The notes below the pieces were generated by a model, which was not told the origin of the DNA, did not search any database, and was given only the letters and a program-made list of their open reading frames with translations. A stretch of DNA of 42,064 nucleotides, from assembly GCA_002869205.1 (NCBI GenBank), contig PKTJ01000043.1, positions 1 to 42,064 of the forward strand, in the 5' to 3' direction. This document shows positions 1-10,300 of this stretch, piece by piece. Position 1 is the stretch's first letter. Each line of letters begins with the position of its first letter. The stretch comes from Candidatus Parcubacteria bacterium (GTDB lineage: Bacteria > Patescibacteriota > Patescibacteriia > Magasanikbacterales > UBA922). The position numbers and the translations under genes were made by a program.

Positions 1-116
1 AGAGGTTTGACTTCTTCTTTTGAGCGCACTAAAGAATAATCCATGTTTAATTTTTGTAGGATTTTTTCGTGTTCTATTACTGAGCCTTGGATGGCGAGAA
101 TGCCTATGTTTTTCAT
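1..116 (-). CDS. pdxT: Glutaminase subunit of PLP synthase (PdxT), N-terminal part only
   Basis: Reading the minus strand from the ATG at 116 gives 38 residues that begin MKNIGILAIQGSVIEHEKIL and run off the window edge. This matches the start of PdxT, whose first strand and turn (G-[IV]-L-A-[LI]-Q-G-x-[VF]-x-E-H) are highly conserved. In the family, PdxT hydrolyses glutamine and channels ammonia to PdxS for pyridoxal 5'-phosphate synthesis. The catalytic Cys-His-Glu triad lies beyond the window and cannot be checked. The gene follows pdxS on the same strand with a 134-bp gap that holds a palindromic repeat, which is wider than the usual tight pdxS-pdxT spacing. There is no Shine-Dalgarno sequence before the ATG. 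Identification is firm because of the motif together with the pdxS neighbour. Confidence 0.9.
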   Translation of the reverse strand, partial: MKNIGILAIQGSVIEHEKILQKLNMDYSLVRSKEEVKP

Positions 117-135
117 ACGTGTTTGGTAGTTAAAA

Positions 136-243
136 ACGCAACTCACCCCTAACCCCTCTCTTACTAGAGAGGGGAACTAAAGAAAGACGTACTTAATACA
201 GCTTCTCCCTCTTCGTAAGAGGGAGGTCGGGAGGGAGTTGCGT
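136..243. repeat. Palindromic repeat element between pdxS and pdxT
   Basis: The 108-bp element is bounded by a 9-bp terminal inverted repeat (ACGCAACTC at 136-144, GAGTTGCGT at 235-243). It contains two perfect hairpins: 153-160 with 167-174 (8 bp) and 205-213 with 217-225 (9 bp). Its right half (190-243) reappears at 20133-20186 with 5 differences in 54 bases, most of them in the hairpin loop. It resembles the short REP/MITE-like palindromes scattered between genes in many bacteria. It has no coding capacity. It could also act as a transcript-stabilising or attenuating structure between the two pdx genes. Confidence 0.8.
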
Positions 244-250
244 GACACTA

Positions 251-1111
251 TTACCTTCCTGCGAATTTAGTGTCTAGTTTGTCAATTTCAAGGCTTTTCA
301 TGGTTTTGCCGAGACCTGCTGAGACTTCAGCGATGATTTCTGGTTTGTCGTAGTTCATGGTTGCTTTGACAATCGCATCTGCCATTTTTTGTGGGTCTTC
401 TGCACCAAATATTCCTGATCCAACAAATACACCTTCAGCGCCCATTTGCATCATCATAGCCGCGTCTGCTGGGGTAGCAATACCGCCGGCAACAAACATG
501 ACAACTGGAAGTTTCTTTTGCTCACACACCATTTTTACGATACTCACCGGTACGCGATATTCTGTGGCTTTTTCTTCGAGATTATTTTCAGTAAGTTCTG
601 CTATTTCACGTTGGACTTGTCTTACATGACGCATGGCTTCCACAATATTTCCTGTTCCTGCTTCGCCTTTGGTGCGGATCATGGCTGCTCCTTCATGAAG
701 TCTACGCACTGCTTCTCCGAGATTGCGACATCCACAGACGAATGGGAGTTTGAAATTATTTTTATCAATATGAAATTCTTCATCAGCCGGAGTTAGTACT
801 TCCGATTCATCAATATAGTCGATGTCGAGTGATTCAAGTACTTGTGCTTCGACAAAGTGTCCGATGCGGACTTTTGCCATGACAGGAATACTGACTACTT
901 TTTTAATTTCAGTAATCATATTTGGGTCAGACATGCGTGCGACACCACCATCTTCACGGATTTGAGATGGGATGCGTTCGAGTGCCATGACAGCGACCGC
1001 TCCTGCAGCTTCAGCAATCTTGGCCTGTTCAACATTCATGACATCCATGATGACGCCACCTTTGAGCATTTGTGCGAGTCCTGATTTGAGTTCAAATGTA
1101 TTTTTTTCCAT
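251..1111 (-). CDS. pdxS: Pyridoxal 5'-phosphate synthase lyase subunit PdxS
   Basis: This 286-residue protein is full length for the PdxS/SNZ family. Together with PdxT it makes pyridoxal 5'-phosphate from ribose 5-phosphate, glyceraldehyde 3-phosphate and glutamine-derived ammonia (DXP-independent route). It is a cytoplasmic (beta/alpha)8 barrel. Expected active-site residues are present: Asp23 in GVIMDV, Lys80 in [10 protein letters not shown] and Lys148 in [11 protein letters not shown]; the phosphate-binding glycines are in [12 protein letters not shown] and GVFVGSGIF. The start is the ATG at 1111; no Shine-Dalgarno sequence precedes it. pdxT follows on the same strand. The gene is divergent from yebC across a 339-bp spacer. 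One substrate, glyceraldehyde 3-phosphate, is also the substrate of the gap product encoded in this window. Confidence 0.97.
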   Translation of the reverse strand: MEKNTFELKSGLAQMLKGGVIMDVMNVEQAKIAEAAGAVAVMALERIPSQIREDGGVARMSDPNMITEIKKVVSIPVMAKVRIGHFVEAQVLESLDIDYIDESEVLTPADEEFHIDKNNFKLPFVCGCRNLGEAVRRLHEGAAMIRTKGEAGTGNIVEAMRHVRQVQREIAELTENNLEEKATEYRVPVSIVKMVCEQKKLPVVMFVAGGIATPADAAMMMQMGAEGVFVGSGIFGAEDPQKMADAIVKATMNYDKPEIIAEVSAGLGKTMKSLEIDKLDTKFAGR

Positions 1112-1334
1112 ATATTTTTATTAGAATAATGTTGCTAAATAATACTATAGTATCCATGTATGTGCAAGATATAAAAAGACCGGGTTTTACCGGTATTTTG
1201 TTATCGCTTTTTAGAATCATCGCCACCTTTTGAATATGTGTGCAGAAAACAAACCCGGTTTTATATAGGGGTTTGAAAGCCATTTTTTGGCTACAGAATG
1301 TTGTTTTTTTCTATTCGTTTTCATATATCATTTA

Positions 1335-1343
1335 TGATACTAT
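1335..1343 (+). promoter_or_regulatory. Probable extended -10 promoter of yebC
   Basis: TGATACTAT fits the TG-N-TANNNT extended -10 pattern seen before most plus-strand genes of this window. It would give a leader of about 100 bases. No convincing -35 box is present. Confidence 0.4.
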
Positions 1344-1427
1344 ATTATATTTTTATATGCAAACAGGGTGTTTACAAGCTTGATTCAAGGTGTGAAAAAT
1401 GTTAAAGTACGAGTACTTTATACTTTT

Positions 1428-1447
1428 TACTTTATAACTTTCTACTT
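1428..1447 (+). repeat. 20-base leader sequence shared with the SIMPL gene
   Basis: The sequence tactttataactttctactt lies just before the yebC ATG (1451). It recurs base for base at 27944-27963, before the ATG at 27979. It is not self-complementary. It may be a remnant of a dispersed repeat or a translation-related leader element. Confidence 0.6.
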
Positions 1448-1450
1448 ATT

Positions 1451-2182
1451 ATGTCAGGACATTCAAAATGGTCTAAAATTAGACATAAAAAAGGAGCTGC
1501 GGATGCTAAACGTAGCAATATTTTTACCAAATTAGGCAAGGCAATTACGGTTGCGGCGCAACAAGGTGGAGGAGATTTAGAAATGAATTTTTCTTTGCGC
1601 ATGGCAGTAGAGAAGGCAAAATCAGCCAATATGCCAAAAGACAATATTGAAAAAGCGATAAAAAAGGGTACAGGTGAGTCGAAAGACGGTGTGGTATTAC
1701 AAGAGGTTGTATATGAGGCGTTTGGTCCAAATGGTGTAGCCATCCTCATCGAGTCAGTGACCGATAATACCAACAGGAGTGTATCTGAAATAAAAGGTGT
1801 AATAAATAAATACAATGGTTCGCTTGGTGGGCCGGGTAGTGTGCAGTGGCAGTTTGAGCAGCGTGGAGTTGTGAGATTTACGGCTGACAAGAAATCTGAA
1901 ATTGCTGATTGGGATAGCGCGCAGCTCGAACTCATGGATGCGGGTGTGGAAGATATTCGAGATAGTGAAGAAGGGGTTGAACTTCTCAGTACTCGTGAAA
2001 GTTTTCAAAAAATGATAGATGCAATCCAAAAACTTGGTGTTGATCCAGACGATTCTGGACTGGAGTGGGTTGCAAAAGAAACCATTGATTTGGATCCAAG
2101 CGTGAGTGAAAGTGTAGAGAAATTAGTAGACGCACTTGATGAGCTTGATGATGTGAAAGAGGTATATACGAATGAAGCATAG
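1451..2182 (+). CDS. yebC: YebC/PmpR family (TACO1-type) protein
   Basis: The 243-residue protein starts MSGHSKWSKIRHKKGAADAK, the near-invariant N-terminus of the YebC/TACO1 family, and keeps NIFTKLGKAITVAAQQGGGD and the VYEAFGPNGVAILIESVTDN core. The usual length is about 240-250 residues. Members have been described both as DNA-binding transcriptional regulators (PmpR-like) and, for TACO1 and bacterial YebC homologues, as translation factors that relieve ribosome stalling at proline stretches; the sequence does not say which applies. The start is unambiguous. ruvC follows after 14 bases, the common yebC-ruvC arrangement, so the two are probably co-transcribed. No Shine-Dalgarno sequence is present; the leader is the T-rich repeat at 1428-1447. 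Confidence 0.96.
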   Translation: MSGHSKWSKIRHKKGAADAKRSNIFTKLGKAITVAAQQGGGDLEMNFSLRMAVEKAKSANMPKDNIEKAIKKGTGESKDGVVLQEVVYEAFGPNGVAILIESVTDNTNRSVSEIKGVINKYNGSLGGPGSVQWQFEQRGVVRFTADKKSEIADWDSAQLELMDAGVEDIRDSEEGVELLSTRESFQKMIDAIQKLGVDPDDSGLEWVAKETIDLDPSVSESVEKLVDALDELDDVKEVYTNEA

Positions 2183-2196
2183 CCTTATTGAAATTT

Positions 2197-2706
2197 ATGA
2201 CCTCCTCAACAAAAACAAAACAACGTATCCTCGGCATAGACCCTGGTTTTGGTCGTACTGGGTTTGGTGTTATTGAAAAAGTAAAAGGCGAATGGTCTTT
2301 GGTAGATTATGGGTGTATTGAAACGTCAACAAAAGATTCGTTTGTGGAGCGTATTGAGGAGCTCAGTCTCGAACTTCAAAAAGTTATCAAGAAATATAAG
2401 CCAACTCATGCAGGAGTAGAAGATCTCTTCTTTGCAAAGAATGTCACGACGGCGGTGAAGGTGGGGCAGGCGAGAGGGGTCATATTACTCACTCTCAGAC
2501 AGGCTCGTGTTCCGATATATGAGTTTACACCACTTCAGGTGAAGCAAAGTGTGACAGGATATGGTCGCGCAGAAAAGGGACAGCTTCAGCGTATGGTAAA
2601 GATGATACTGAATGTAAAAAAACCCATAACCCCAGACGATGCAGCGGACGCTCTGGCAGTCGCGCTCACTTGCGGGGCTTCTATGAAAATGTTATCTACA
2701 AGATAG
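2197..2706 (+). CDS. ruvC: Crossover junction endodeoxyribonuclease RuvC
   Basis: RuvC resolves Holliday junctions, working with the RuvAB branch-migration motor. The ATG at 2197 gives 169 residues, normal for the family. The four catalytic acidic residues are visible: Asp15 (GIDPGFG), Glu75 (GVEDLFF), and Asp148 and Asp151 in PDDAADALAVA. An in-frame TTG at 2188 would add three residues but is less likely. The gene follows yebC by 14 bases. ruvA and ruvB, often next in this cluster, are absent here; a surface-protein gene follows instead. A terminator hairpin overlaps the stop codon, so the yebC-ruvC unit appears to end sharply. Confidence 0.96.
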   Translation: MTSSTKTKQRILGIDPGFGRTGFGVIEKVKGEWSLVDYGCIETSTKDSFVERIEELSLELQKVIKKYKPTHAGVEDLFFAKNVTTAVKVGQARGVILLTLRQARVPIYEFTPLQVKQSVTGYGRAEKGQLQRMVKMILNVKKPITPDDAADALAVALTCGASMKMLSTR

Positions 2707-2715
2707 CATTTTTTT
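2688..2715 (+). terminator. Rho-independent terminator overlapping the ruvC stop codon
   Basis: A 10-bp stem (2688-2697 with 2701-2710, one G-U pair) with a 3-base loop is followed by a T run. The TAG stop of ruvC lies inside the 3' arm. Confidence 0.8.
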
Positions 2716-2729
2716 GTATGCATTTTTTG

Positions 2730-2738
2730 TGTTATACT
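2730..2738 (+). promoter_or_regulatory. Extended -10 promoter of surface protein 1
   Basis: TGTTATACT has the form TG-N-TATACT. It predicts transcription from about 2745 and a leader of about 28 bases before the ATG at 2773. No -35 box is seen at the expected distance. Confidence 0.65.
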
Positions 2739-2772
2739 ATTGGCATCTCTATTTTTTAAACTGTGTTAATAT

Positions 2773-5700
2773 ATGGCCTTTTTTAGCATCATACAAAAAT
2801 ATGTCTGGCTCACCATAATCATTTTAGGATTAGGCCTGTCTGGTGTTTTTTTGCCGCGCTTGTATGACGGGTATGTAGATGTTGTTCAGGCTGGTGATGG
2901 CTCTAGTATAGATACCCCAATCACGATCTGTGATAGTGGGTGTGATTACACGACAATTAATGATGCTTTTTCTGCTGGTGGTGCGAGTAAATATTATGAA
3001 GTTCAAGCGGGGTTTACTTCATTTAGTGATTCTTTTATTACTGATGTCCCTACGAGTAGTTATTTCACATGTGCATCAAATGATATTGTTGTAATAAGTT
3101 CGAGTACTGCTCAAATTGAATGGGGTATGTCTGAAGGTGCAACTCTTACAGGGTGTTCTTTTAATAATGTAAACATAGGACAAAATAAACCTGAAGGAAT
3201 ATATCAACCAGCTACTGGCGTTACTATTAGTGATAATATATTTACCACCACAAGCCCTTCTTTTATATATGGATCTGTGAGTACAACCAATTGGACGGTG
3301 AGTGGTAATATAGGTTTGAATGGGTTTAACATTACACCAAAGTGTAATAACTGTACTATTTCTGGTAATACCATACATATTACTTCATCAACTGATACTT
3401 CCGGTATAAAGATTTCTGGTGATAGTATAAATATCTTGAGTAATACAATACAGGGTTATGTGTCAGACGGAGGCGCTTATGGTAGTGTAATTGAAAGTGA
3501 TAGTGGACTTAGTAATACACTCATTGCGACAAACACAATTAGCTTTCCTACTCCTGTTGTTACAACAAGCTATAATTTCAATGCTATACATATGTATAGT
3601 AGTAGCGGTATGGATTCTAGTGTGACAAGCACAATAATTCGGGGTAATCGTATCATCGTTCGTTATGATGATAGTCAAACATTGGGGAATAGTTCAGAGG
3701 CAGCTGTTAATGTAATAGATATTTCGGCTACCAGCACGGGTCAAATAGCAGTAGAAATCTCTCATAATACCATTGTATGTGATCCTCATTGTACCAATGC
3801 TATTTCTTTTGGAGGTTGGTCTAGTCCAGATTCTTCTGCCGCTGTTACTAGTACCTATAATATTTTTTATAGTGCTGAACTTTTTAACAGTGACGGTAAT
3901 ACTGATACTGCTGTGGAATTTAATTCTGGTATCAGTTCGCCAACAGTATATGAGGATTATAATGTTTTTTATAATTTTTCTACAAATTTAAATTATAGTA
4001 ATTCAAGTCAAACTATTGGATCAAACTCCCTTACCTCTGATCCTGGTCTTCGTCTTCTTGATTCTAATACTTTCAATGATTGGATGCTTGCACCATACTC
4101 TAATCTATTTGATGTGAATGGTACGGTGGATATAGGCGCAGATACTGGTAGTCGTGGAAGTACGTTTGTCATAGATGCTGACGGTACAGTGGATTATTCC
4201 ACAATACATGCTACCACTACGGCAGCACTTTCTTCTGCTACGAGTAGTGATACATGGAATATTTATGGCGGTGTGTATGATGGCTTTTCTCTATCTTCTA
4301 TAACAGGTTTTACATTAGCTGGTCAAGAAGACGGAGTTATTCTTAGTGCAGGTGCCTCGAGTAATCCTATTAGATTGTCATCTGTAGATAATTCTACTTT
4401 TTCCAATTTAACTGTGAGAAACGCGAGCTCTACATCAGAGTCATTTACTGTTACAATAAATCCATATTCACTTGATGGGACAGATTATGATGGAGATTGT
4501 GATCCTTGTATGGAGTTCGTGTTTGCTGATGAAGGCGCGTCTGAAAGTGATATGATTCTTTCAATTACAGAAAATAACCAAAGTGTTGCAGATGTTATTG
4601 ACGATACACCTCAGACATGGAATCTTGCACTTTTGAAAGTAGAGGAGGTAGATATGGGGGAGCCATTGACGTCTTATGTGACAGGATATTATGACGATAA
4701 TGAATTTTCTAACCAGGCCGCAGTGCAGACGTTTTGGGATGATATGTATGCTGGCGAGGATGTGACAACTACTATTATGCATTGGCATGAAGATCTCTTT
4801 GTTTATACCAATGGTGCTTATGTATATACCGCACCGACTGGGCCAACACTTTTAGAAGGGTTTAATTCTGGTACACCGGAAATTGCTCGTTCTTTATCAT
4901 ATTATAATGCGGGAATTTATTTATCCAATTCAGATACCAATACGTTTTCAAATGTTACCTCTACGGCGAGCACATACAACGTTCACTTTACTGGAACTTC
5001 AGCGGGTAATAATATAAATGACGCAGTGTTAGCAAATGCAATAAGCTATGATATTTTGGCAGACGGTTCAGGAGACAATAATATAAAAAATACGAGCTTT
5101 TCGACTGCATCAACTAGTATTACCTCTACCGGTGATGTGAATGTCTATTATAAAATGAGAGCACTTGTTACCACGACATCATCTGGTGTAGAAGGAATGG
5201 ATGTTACATTTGAAGACGCGGGTAGTAATGCTTCGTCAACGCTCAGTACAGACTCTGATGGATATACATCATACACAGATTATCTTCTTGCGTGGGTGAT
5301 GGATAGTACTACCACGACAGACAAAACAAATGGTACATATAATCCATACACGATTTCGGCAGCGGCTACTTCGACATATGCTGCCACTTCCACAGCAGCC
5401 ACGCTTGATAGTATAAATGAGACAATAACACTTATAACGGGTAGTGCACCAACGGCGCCAGCTTTATCTAGTGGAAGTATTGGCGCGACGACATCTACTA
5501 TAGAGTGGACTGATAATGCTGATGATGAGACAGGTTTTGTGTGGCTTATTTCGACTGATGATGAGACATATACTACTGCCACTACAACTTCTGCAAATGT
5601 TACATCTGCTTCGATCACTGGTCTCACACCTAATACCGTATACTATGCAAAAATAGCTGCCTTTAATACATATGGCACTTCCACATATTATAGTTGGGGA

Positions 5701-7239
5701 GGGGATGATGATACCACGACTAATCCAGCTATTCCATCTTCTCTTGCTACATCAGCTGATGGCACAGACAGTATTATTCTTACATGGGGGGCAAATTCAA
5801 ATCCAGCGACGACAGTATATGATTTGCGCTATGATGGAGACGACTATGCGACATCTATTACAACAACAATAGATAGGAGCTACACGATGACCGGACTGAG
5901 TGCTGGCACAACCTATACCTTCAAAGTGCGAGCACAATATCTGACGAGTTCGACATTGTATTCAAATTATTCAGATACAGCGAGTGCGACGACTGACTCA
6001 GCAGCTTCAGAAGAGGTGGTGAGTGGTGGTGGGGGAGGATCTGTCGCGCCGGCACCACCGAGTGCTCCAAGTACTGCGTCAGCCCCTACGGTGAGTGTTT
6101 CTGTAGAACCAAATACACCACAAATTGTGGCGATAGGTAATACATCTCACACGGTTACTGCAGCCGCTCCGGCAGCAGATGGTAGTGTTGTTATTACTAT
6201 TCAATCTGACCCAGTTACGATTACTCTCCTGCCAAAAGAAGAGCGTCTGATTGACACTAATACTGATGGAGAAAATGACTTGTTTGTAAGACTTGATAGC
6301 GCAAATGAAGATATCGTACAAGTTACGCTGTCTGCTATAGATGATCTTGAATTTAGTATTAATCGTGCTCTTTCTACTACAGAATCACAAGATGTGATAC
6401 TTCATTTCAATTCACCACATGCAGTCATGGTAGCTATTTCTAATACTGCAGATTTTGAAGGTGTTTCGTATCAGTCATACATGTCAGAAATCCCATGGAC
6501 ACTGACTGAAGGCAGTGGCGAGAAAACAGTATATGTGAAATTGAGAACCGCACAAGGTGGTACCAGAGACGTGAGTGACACTATTGTTCGTGTTGTTGCA
6601 GATGTTCCTTCAGATGTAGTCATTCCAGAAGGGGAATGTCCTTTGGATGTAGAAAAGGCATATAAGCACGAAAAACATTCTGGAGTTTATTATATTACAG
6701 ACACATGTACCAAACGTGCGTTTATGGATGAGAGTACATTCTTCTCTTACTTTGTTTCATGGGACGGTGTTTCTGTGGTAGCAGAAGAGAAATTGGCAAT
6801 GGTACCTCGTGACGTGCTTGAATTTATGCCAAAAGGATCTCTATACATACCTCTTGAAAGTAGTCTTGTTAAGACGGTAACTGATCCAAGTGTGTATTTA
6901 TTATTTAGTGGTCAAAAACACTTGATCGCATCGCCAACTGTGTTTAAAGCGCTTGGGTATGCATGGAATTGGATTGAAGATGTTGCATCATCTTTGCTTG
7001 ATAAGTTTTCATCAGGAGAAAATATTTCTGAGTCTGGTACGCATCCGAATTATACATTGATTACCTATCCAGATTCATCAGAAATATACCGTATTGAACC
7101 TGACCAAAATGATGCGACAAAGCAGGTCAAGAGGTGTATTAAAAATGAAGAGGTGTTTGAGAGTTATGGGTTTAAATGGGAGAGGGTTGTGGAAATAGAT
7201 GAGAGTGAGACGTACGCAGATGGGGCACCTTTGCAATAA
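2773..7239 (+). CDS. Giant secreted/surface protein 1: beta-helix, FN3 and wall-module repeats
   Basis: 1488 residues. Residues about 10-27 are a hydrophobic export segment followed by LPRLYDGYVDVVQAG, with a likely signal-peptidase site after Ala40. Residues about 50-440 look like a right-handed beta-helix (entry motif CDSGCDYTTINDAF, many SGNTI/ILSNTI turns). A second beta-helix-like stretch starts near 463. Two fibronectin type III domains follow (about 893-978 and 986-1076), then a Gly/Pro/Ala linker and an Ig-like domain (about 1113-1273). The C-terminus has three related units of the type VYLL..G.KHLI.S...F..LGY.W (about 1290-1483). The signal region and everything after the linker are paralogous to the protein at 23358-27854, but this copy lacks that protein's final peptidoglycan-binding domain. 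Probable adhesin or envelope protein; ligand unknown. No LPXTG motif is visible. Confidence 0.85.
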   Translation: MAFFSIIQKYVWLTIIILGLGLSGVFLPRLYDGYVDVVQAGDGSSIDTPITICDSGCDYTTINDAFSAGGASKYYEVQAGFTSFSDSFITDVPTSSYFTCASNDIVVISSSTAQIEWGMSEGATLTGCSFNNVNIGQNKPEGIYQPATGVTISDNIFTTTSPSFIYGSVSTTNWTVSGNIGLNGFNITPKCNNCTISGNTIHITSSTDTSGIKISGDSINILSNTIQGYVSDGGAYGSVIESDSGLSNTLIATNTISFPTPVVTTSYNFNAIHMYSSSGMDSSVTSTIIRGNRIIVRYDDSQTLGNSSEAAVNVIDISATSTGQIAVEISHNTIVCDPHCTNAISFGGWSSPDSSAAVTSTYNIFYSAELFNSDGNTDTAVEFNSGISSPTVYEDYNVFYNFSTNLNYSNSSQTIGSNSLTSDPGLRLLDSNTFNDWMLAPYSNLFDVNGTVDIGADTGSRGSTFVIDADGTVDYSTIHATTTAALSSATSSDTWNIYGGVYDGFSLSSITGFTLAGQEDGVILSAGASSNPIRLSSVDNSTFSNLTVRNASSTSESFTVTINPYSLDGTDYDGDCDPCMEFVFADEGASESDMILSITENNQSVADVIDDTPQTWNLALLKVEEVDMGEPLTSYVTGYYDDNEFSNQAAVQTFWDDMYAGEDVTTTIMHWHEDLFVYTNGAYVYTAPTGPTLLEGFNSGTPEIARSLSYYNAGIYLSNSDTNTFSNVTSTASTYNVHFTGTSAGNNINDAVLANAISYDILADGSGDNNIKNTSFSTASTSITSTGDVNVYYKMRALVTTTSSGVEGMDVTFEDAGSNASSTLSTDSDGYTSYTDYLLAWVMDSTTTTDKTNGTYNPYTISAAATSTYAATSTAATLDSINETITLITGSAPTAPALSSGSIGATTSTIEWTDNADDETGFVWLISTDDETYTTATTTSANVTSASITGLTPNTVYYAKIAAFNTYGTSTYYSWGGDDDTTTNPAIPSSLATSADGTDSIILTWGANSNPATTVYDLRYDGDDYATSITTTIDRSYTMTGLSAGTTYTFKVRAQYLTSSTLYSNYSDTASATTDSAASEEVVSGGGGGSVAPAPPSAPSTASAPTVSVSVEPNTPQIVAIGNTSHTVTAAAPAADGSVVITIQSDPVTITLLPKEERLIDTNTDGENDLFVRLDSANEDIVQVTLSAIDDLEFSINRALSTTESQDVILHFNSPHAVMVAISNTADFEGVSYQSYMSEIPWTLTEGSGEKTVYVKLRTAQGGTRDVSDTIVRVVADVPSDVVIPEGECPLDVEKAYKHEKHSGVYYITDTCTKRAFMDESTFFSYFVSWDGVSVVAEEKLAMVPRDVLEFMPKGSLYIPLESSLVKTVTDPSVYLLFSGQKHLIASPTVFKALGYAWNWIEDVASSLLDKFSSGENISESGTHPNYTLITYPDSSEIYRIEPDQNDATKQVKRCIKNEEVFESYGFKWERVVEIDESETYADGAPLQ

Positions 7240-7240
7240 A

Positions 7241-7290
7241 AATAAAGACAAAAAGCACTCGTTTATGACGGGTGTTTTTTTGTCTTTATT
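7241..7290 (+). terminator. Rho-independent terminator after surface protein 1
   Basis: A long stem pairs AAAGACAAAAA with TTTTTGTCTTT around an inner CACTCG/CGGGTG stem. The A-rich and T-rich flanks mean it could work in both directions, although no minus-strand gene faces it. Confidence 0.85.
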
Positions 7291-7326
7291 TATCCACTTT
7301 TGAGTCAAATAATAAACATATTTTTG

Positions 7327-7335
7327 TGTTATAAT
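7327..7335 (+). promoter_or_regulatory. Extended -10 promoter of surface protein 2
   Basis: TGTTATAAT matches the extended -10 consensus. Transcription would start near 7342, so the in-frame GTG at 7338 cannot be the start codon. This supports the ATG at 7374. Confidence 0.7.
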
Positions 7336-7373
7336 ATGTGTGTATTTTTGTACAAATTATTCATGATAATTTC

Positions 7374-10300
7374 ATGAATGTGATGAGGAAAAGACATCAT
7401 TATTTTGGTTCCATAAGACCTGGAAAAAAGGTCAATTTTTTGTATCTATGGGTTGGAATTATTGTTCTTGGTTTAGGGATTTTGGGAAGTTTATTTTTTC
7501 AGAGATTTGTATTTGCAGCTATTACGGATTATGAGGCAGTAGGGACATATGTTGTTTCTGATGGGGATGCAGGCACTTCGGTCGTAGTGGATGATGAATT
7601 AAATCCACATGTGTTTTATTCCACAGACACTACAAGTATTTGCGGTTCTGCCGATCGGTATGTGCATTCTTACAAGGATGAAGGTGTTTGGACACACGAG
7701 TGTCTGGATGCCGATGATAATAGTTCTACCAGAGGGTTTATTAGCGCGGTTTTTAGAAATTCAGGAGGGCAGCAACTGATTTATGTGGCATATAGGGCGA
7801 GTAATGACATGTCATTTAAATATAAACAAAAAACTACCGCACAGAGCTGGAGTGATGTAAGTTGGCAGGATGGATCTGCAACAATTACCTCTTCGAATGC
7901 TGTTGTGAGTTCGGCAGATTTGATTTTGGATGGTAATGGATATATTACACTGGCGTATATTGATGGTGACACGTCTGATGCTGATGCATATTTTTACCAA
8001 GATACTGACAATGATTTGAGCTTTGCTGATGAGACGAGGAAGACCATAGCGACCAATTTTCAGAGTTATGTGTATGGTTATTTCAATACAATTGAGCTTG
8101 CTCTTAGGCCGAGCACAGCTGATACGTTTAGTGTAATTTGGGGAACTGGTCCACAATATAGAAATATATCAAATCAAGCGAGGATTTATTATGAACATTA
8201 CGATGGCGATTGGGATAATACGGGTACAACGATTTGTGACAATGTAAATGGGTGTTATTCCCCATCTATCGCATATAGGAGTAACGGTGATGTGGTGGTT
8301 TCTTATTTTGAAATAGAAACTTATCCAAATAGCAGGCTAGAGACTGCGTACTATGATGATTCAGAGACAAGTTGGTCTACTAATAATCTAATAGCGACAC
8401 TTTCGAGCACTGAATGGCCTCATACCGCTATGACAGTAACAAGTGATGATCGAGTACATCTTTCATATGGTAATACGACAGGTGGTTTGGCTCGTTATAC
8501 ATATAGCGACACAGGTGTGAGTTCCTGGGCAAGTACCCAAAATATTGGATACATGGAAAAGAGGTTAGATATGTATCCTCGAGATACCTATGTGCATATT
8601 GCCGGTCATGCCGACACCTCAGAAGGTAGTGGGCGCATATATTACACCACGGATGATCCGGGTAACAATCCTCCGACCGTTACTGATATTAGTCCGCAGC
8701 AGACATCCACAAGTTTAGTTACTGTGACCACGACTATTGCGGATGCAAATAGTGATGTGACAAGTCTCATGGTCGAACATTCGACTGATGGAAGTTCTTG
8801 GTCTTCGAGTACTATTGGTACGGCAACACAAAATAGTGAAGGAGATGGTACAGTGACATCAACTGCTCAGATTACTGATATTGATACTGATAATGATGGT
8901 AGTGTTGATCTTACATTTACATGGAATGTAGGTGTGGATGTGCCAAACACAGAAACTTCCACAGTGTATCTAAAAATCACACCAAATGATGGTACGGTAG
9001 ATGGTGATGTGGTGAGTTCCACTGCTTTTGCTATCGATACAAGGGATCCTACTGTGCCGGGAAGTCTTAGTGTTAATACAACATCTACGCAAGCAGTCAT
9101 TTTAAATTTTGGCACAACGAGTACTGATAGTAATTTTTCTGAATATAAACTATTTTATAAGACTTCTAGCCCAGTTACAGAATCTGACACAGCGTTTACT
9201 TCTAGCTCTGATATAAATTTGGCTACCTCCACACTCAATGGAGTTTCCACAACTACTATTTCTGGTTTTGCTACAAACACACTTTATTATGTGAATATTT
9301 GGGCATATGATACATGGGGGAATGCGACTTCTTCCCCTAATGAAGTTAGTTTCTATACATTAGCAAACACTCCAACAGGACTTACCAATAGTGCACTTGC
9401 GACGAGTACGGCAAGTTTTAATGTTTCTGCGTTTAATAATGATTCATTAGGTTCTTCTGGATATTATTTTGATCTCACACTTACTGCCAATGGATCTTCT
9501 GTGTCTAGTTCGAGCTGGCAATCAGGGGACAACACTTGGTCTGTGTCGTCGCTTACACCAAATACAGGGTATACTATAGAAGCAATGTATCGTAACGGCG
9601 ATGGTGTGGAGACAGTCACTACGAGTTTGAGTTTTACAACATTATCAAATGAAATTTCATCTATAACTCCTACTGTGGATTCAGATACTCAGATTACGTT
9701 GGCTTGGACAGGAGATTCTACAGAGTATCGATCACAAAATTATACGATTAGTTCTACAACCGAATGGTCTGCCAACACATCTTCTGTATGGTCTGGTCTC
9801 ACACCAAACACGACATACGAGTTCTTGGTTCAAGGTAGTAATGGTTTGGGGGTCACAACTACATGGTCTAGCACGAGTACTGCAGTTACCTATTCTACTA
9901 TTCCTGCTTCAGTTTCTGCTACGCCAAATTCGTCTTCTCAAATTACTGTTTCTTGGGTCGCGGTAAATAGCTCGTGGTATCAAGTAGAGAGAGTTGACAC
10001 GAGTGCGACTTCATCGTGGACACAAAGTAACTCCATATCTTTTTCTGGATTGTCGGCAGATACAGAATATAGTTTTCGGGTAAAAGCAAAAAATTCACAA
10101 GATGATGAAACTGATTGGAGTTCTGCAGTGTCAATAACCACGGATGATCAGGTTGATACTGGTACAGGTGATTCTTGTTCAGATGTAGATAATCCGACAG
10201 GTGAGTTTACTATAAATAATGGAGATAAATATACGTCTAGTACAGACATTTTTTTCAATTTCTTTAATCTCAGCGAAGGTGCTTCAAAATATAGTGTTGC

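Larger units (their letters stand above)
1112..1450. other. Divergent intergenic region pdxS / yebC
   Basis: No gene is visible in these 339 bases. Symmetric sequences present are: a 12-bp perfect palindrome (ATACTATAGTAT, 1142-1153) just upstream of pdxS that also resembles a -10 element on the minus strand; a 9-bp inverted repeat ACCGGGTTT / AAACCCGGT (1179-1187 and 1251-1259); and an 8-bp inverted repeat TAAAGTAC / GTACTTTA with a 2-base centre (1403-1420) upstream of yebC. Any of these could be operators, but none matches a regulator motif I can name. Confidence 0.5.

Noticed and set aside
7338-7373. GTG start for surface protein 2
   Set aside because: The codon lies immediately after TATAAT and before the predicted transcription start.
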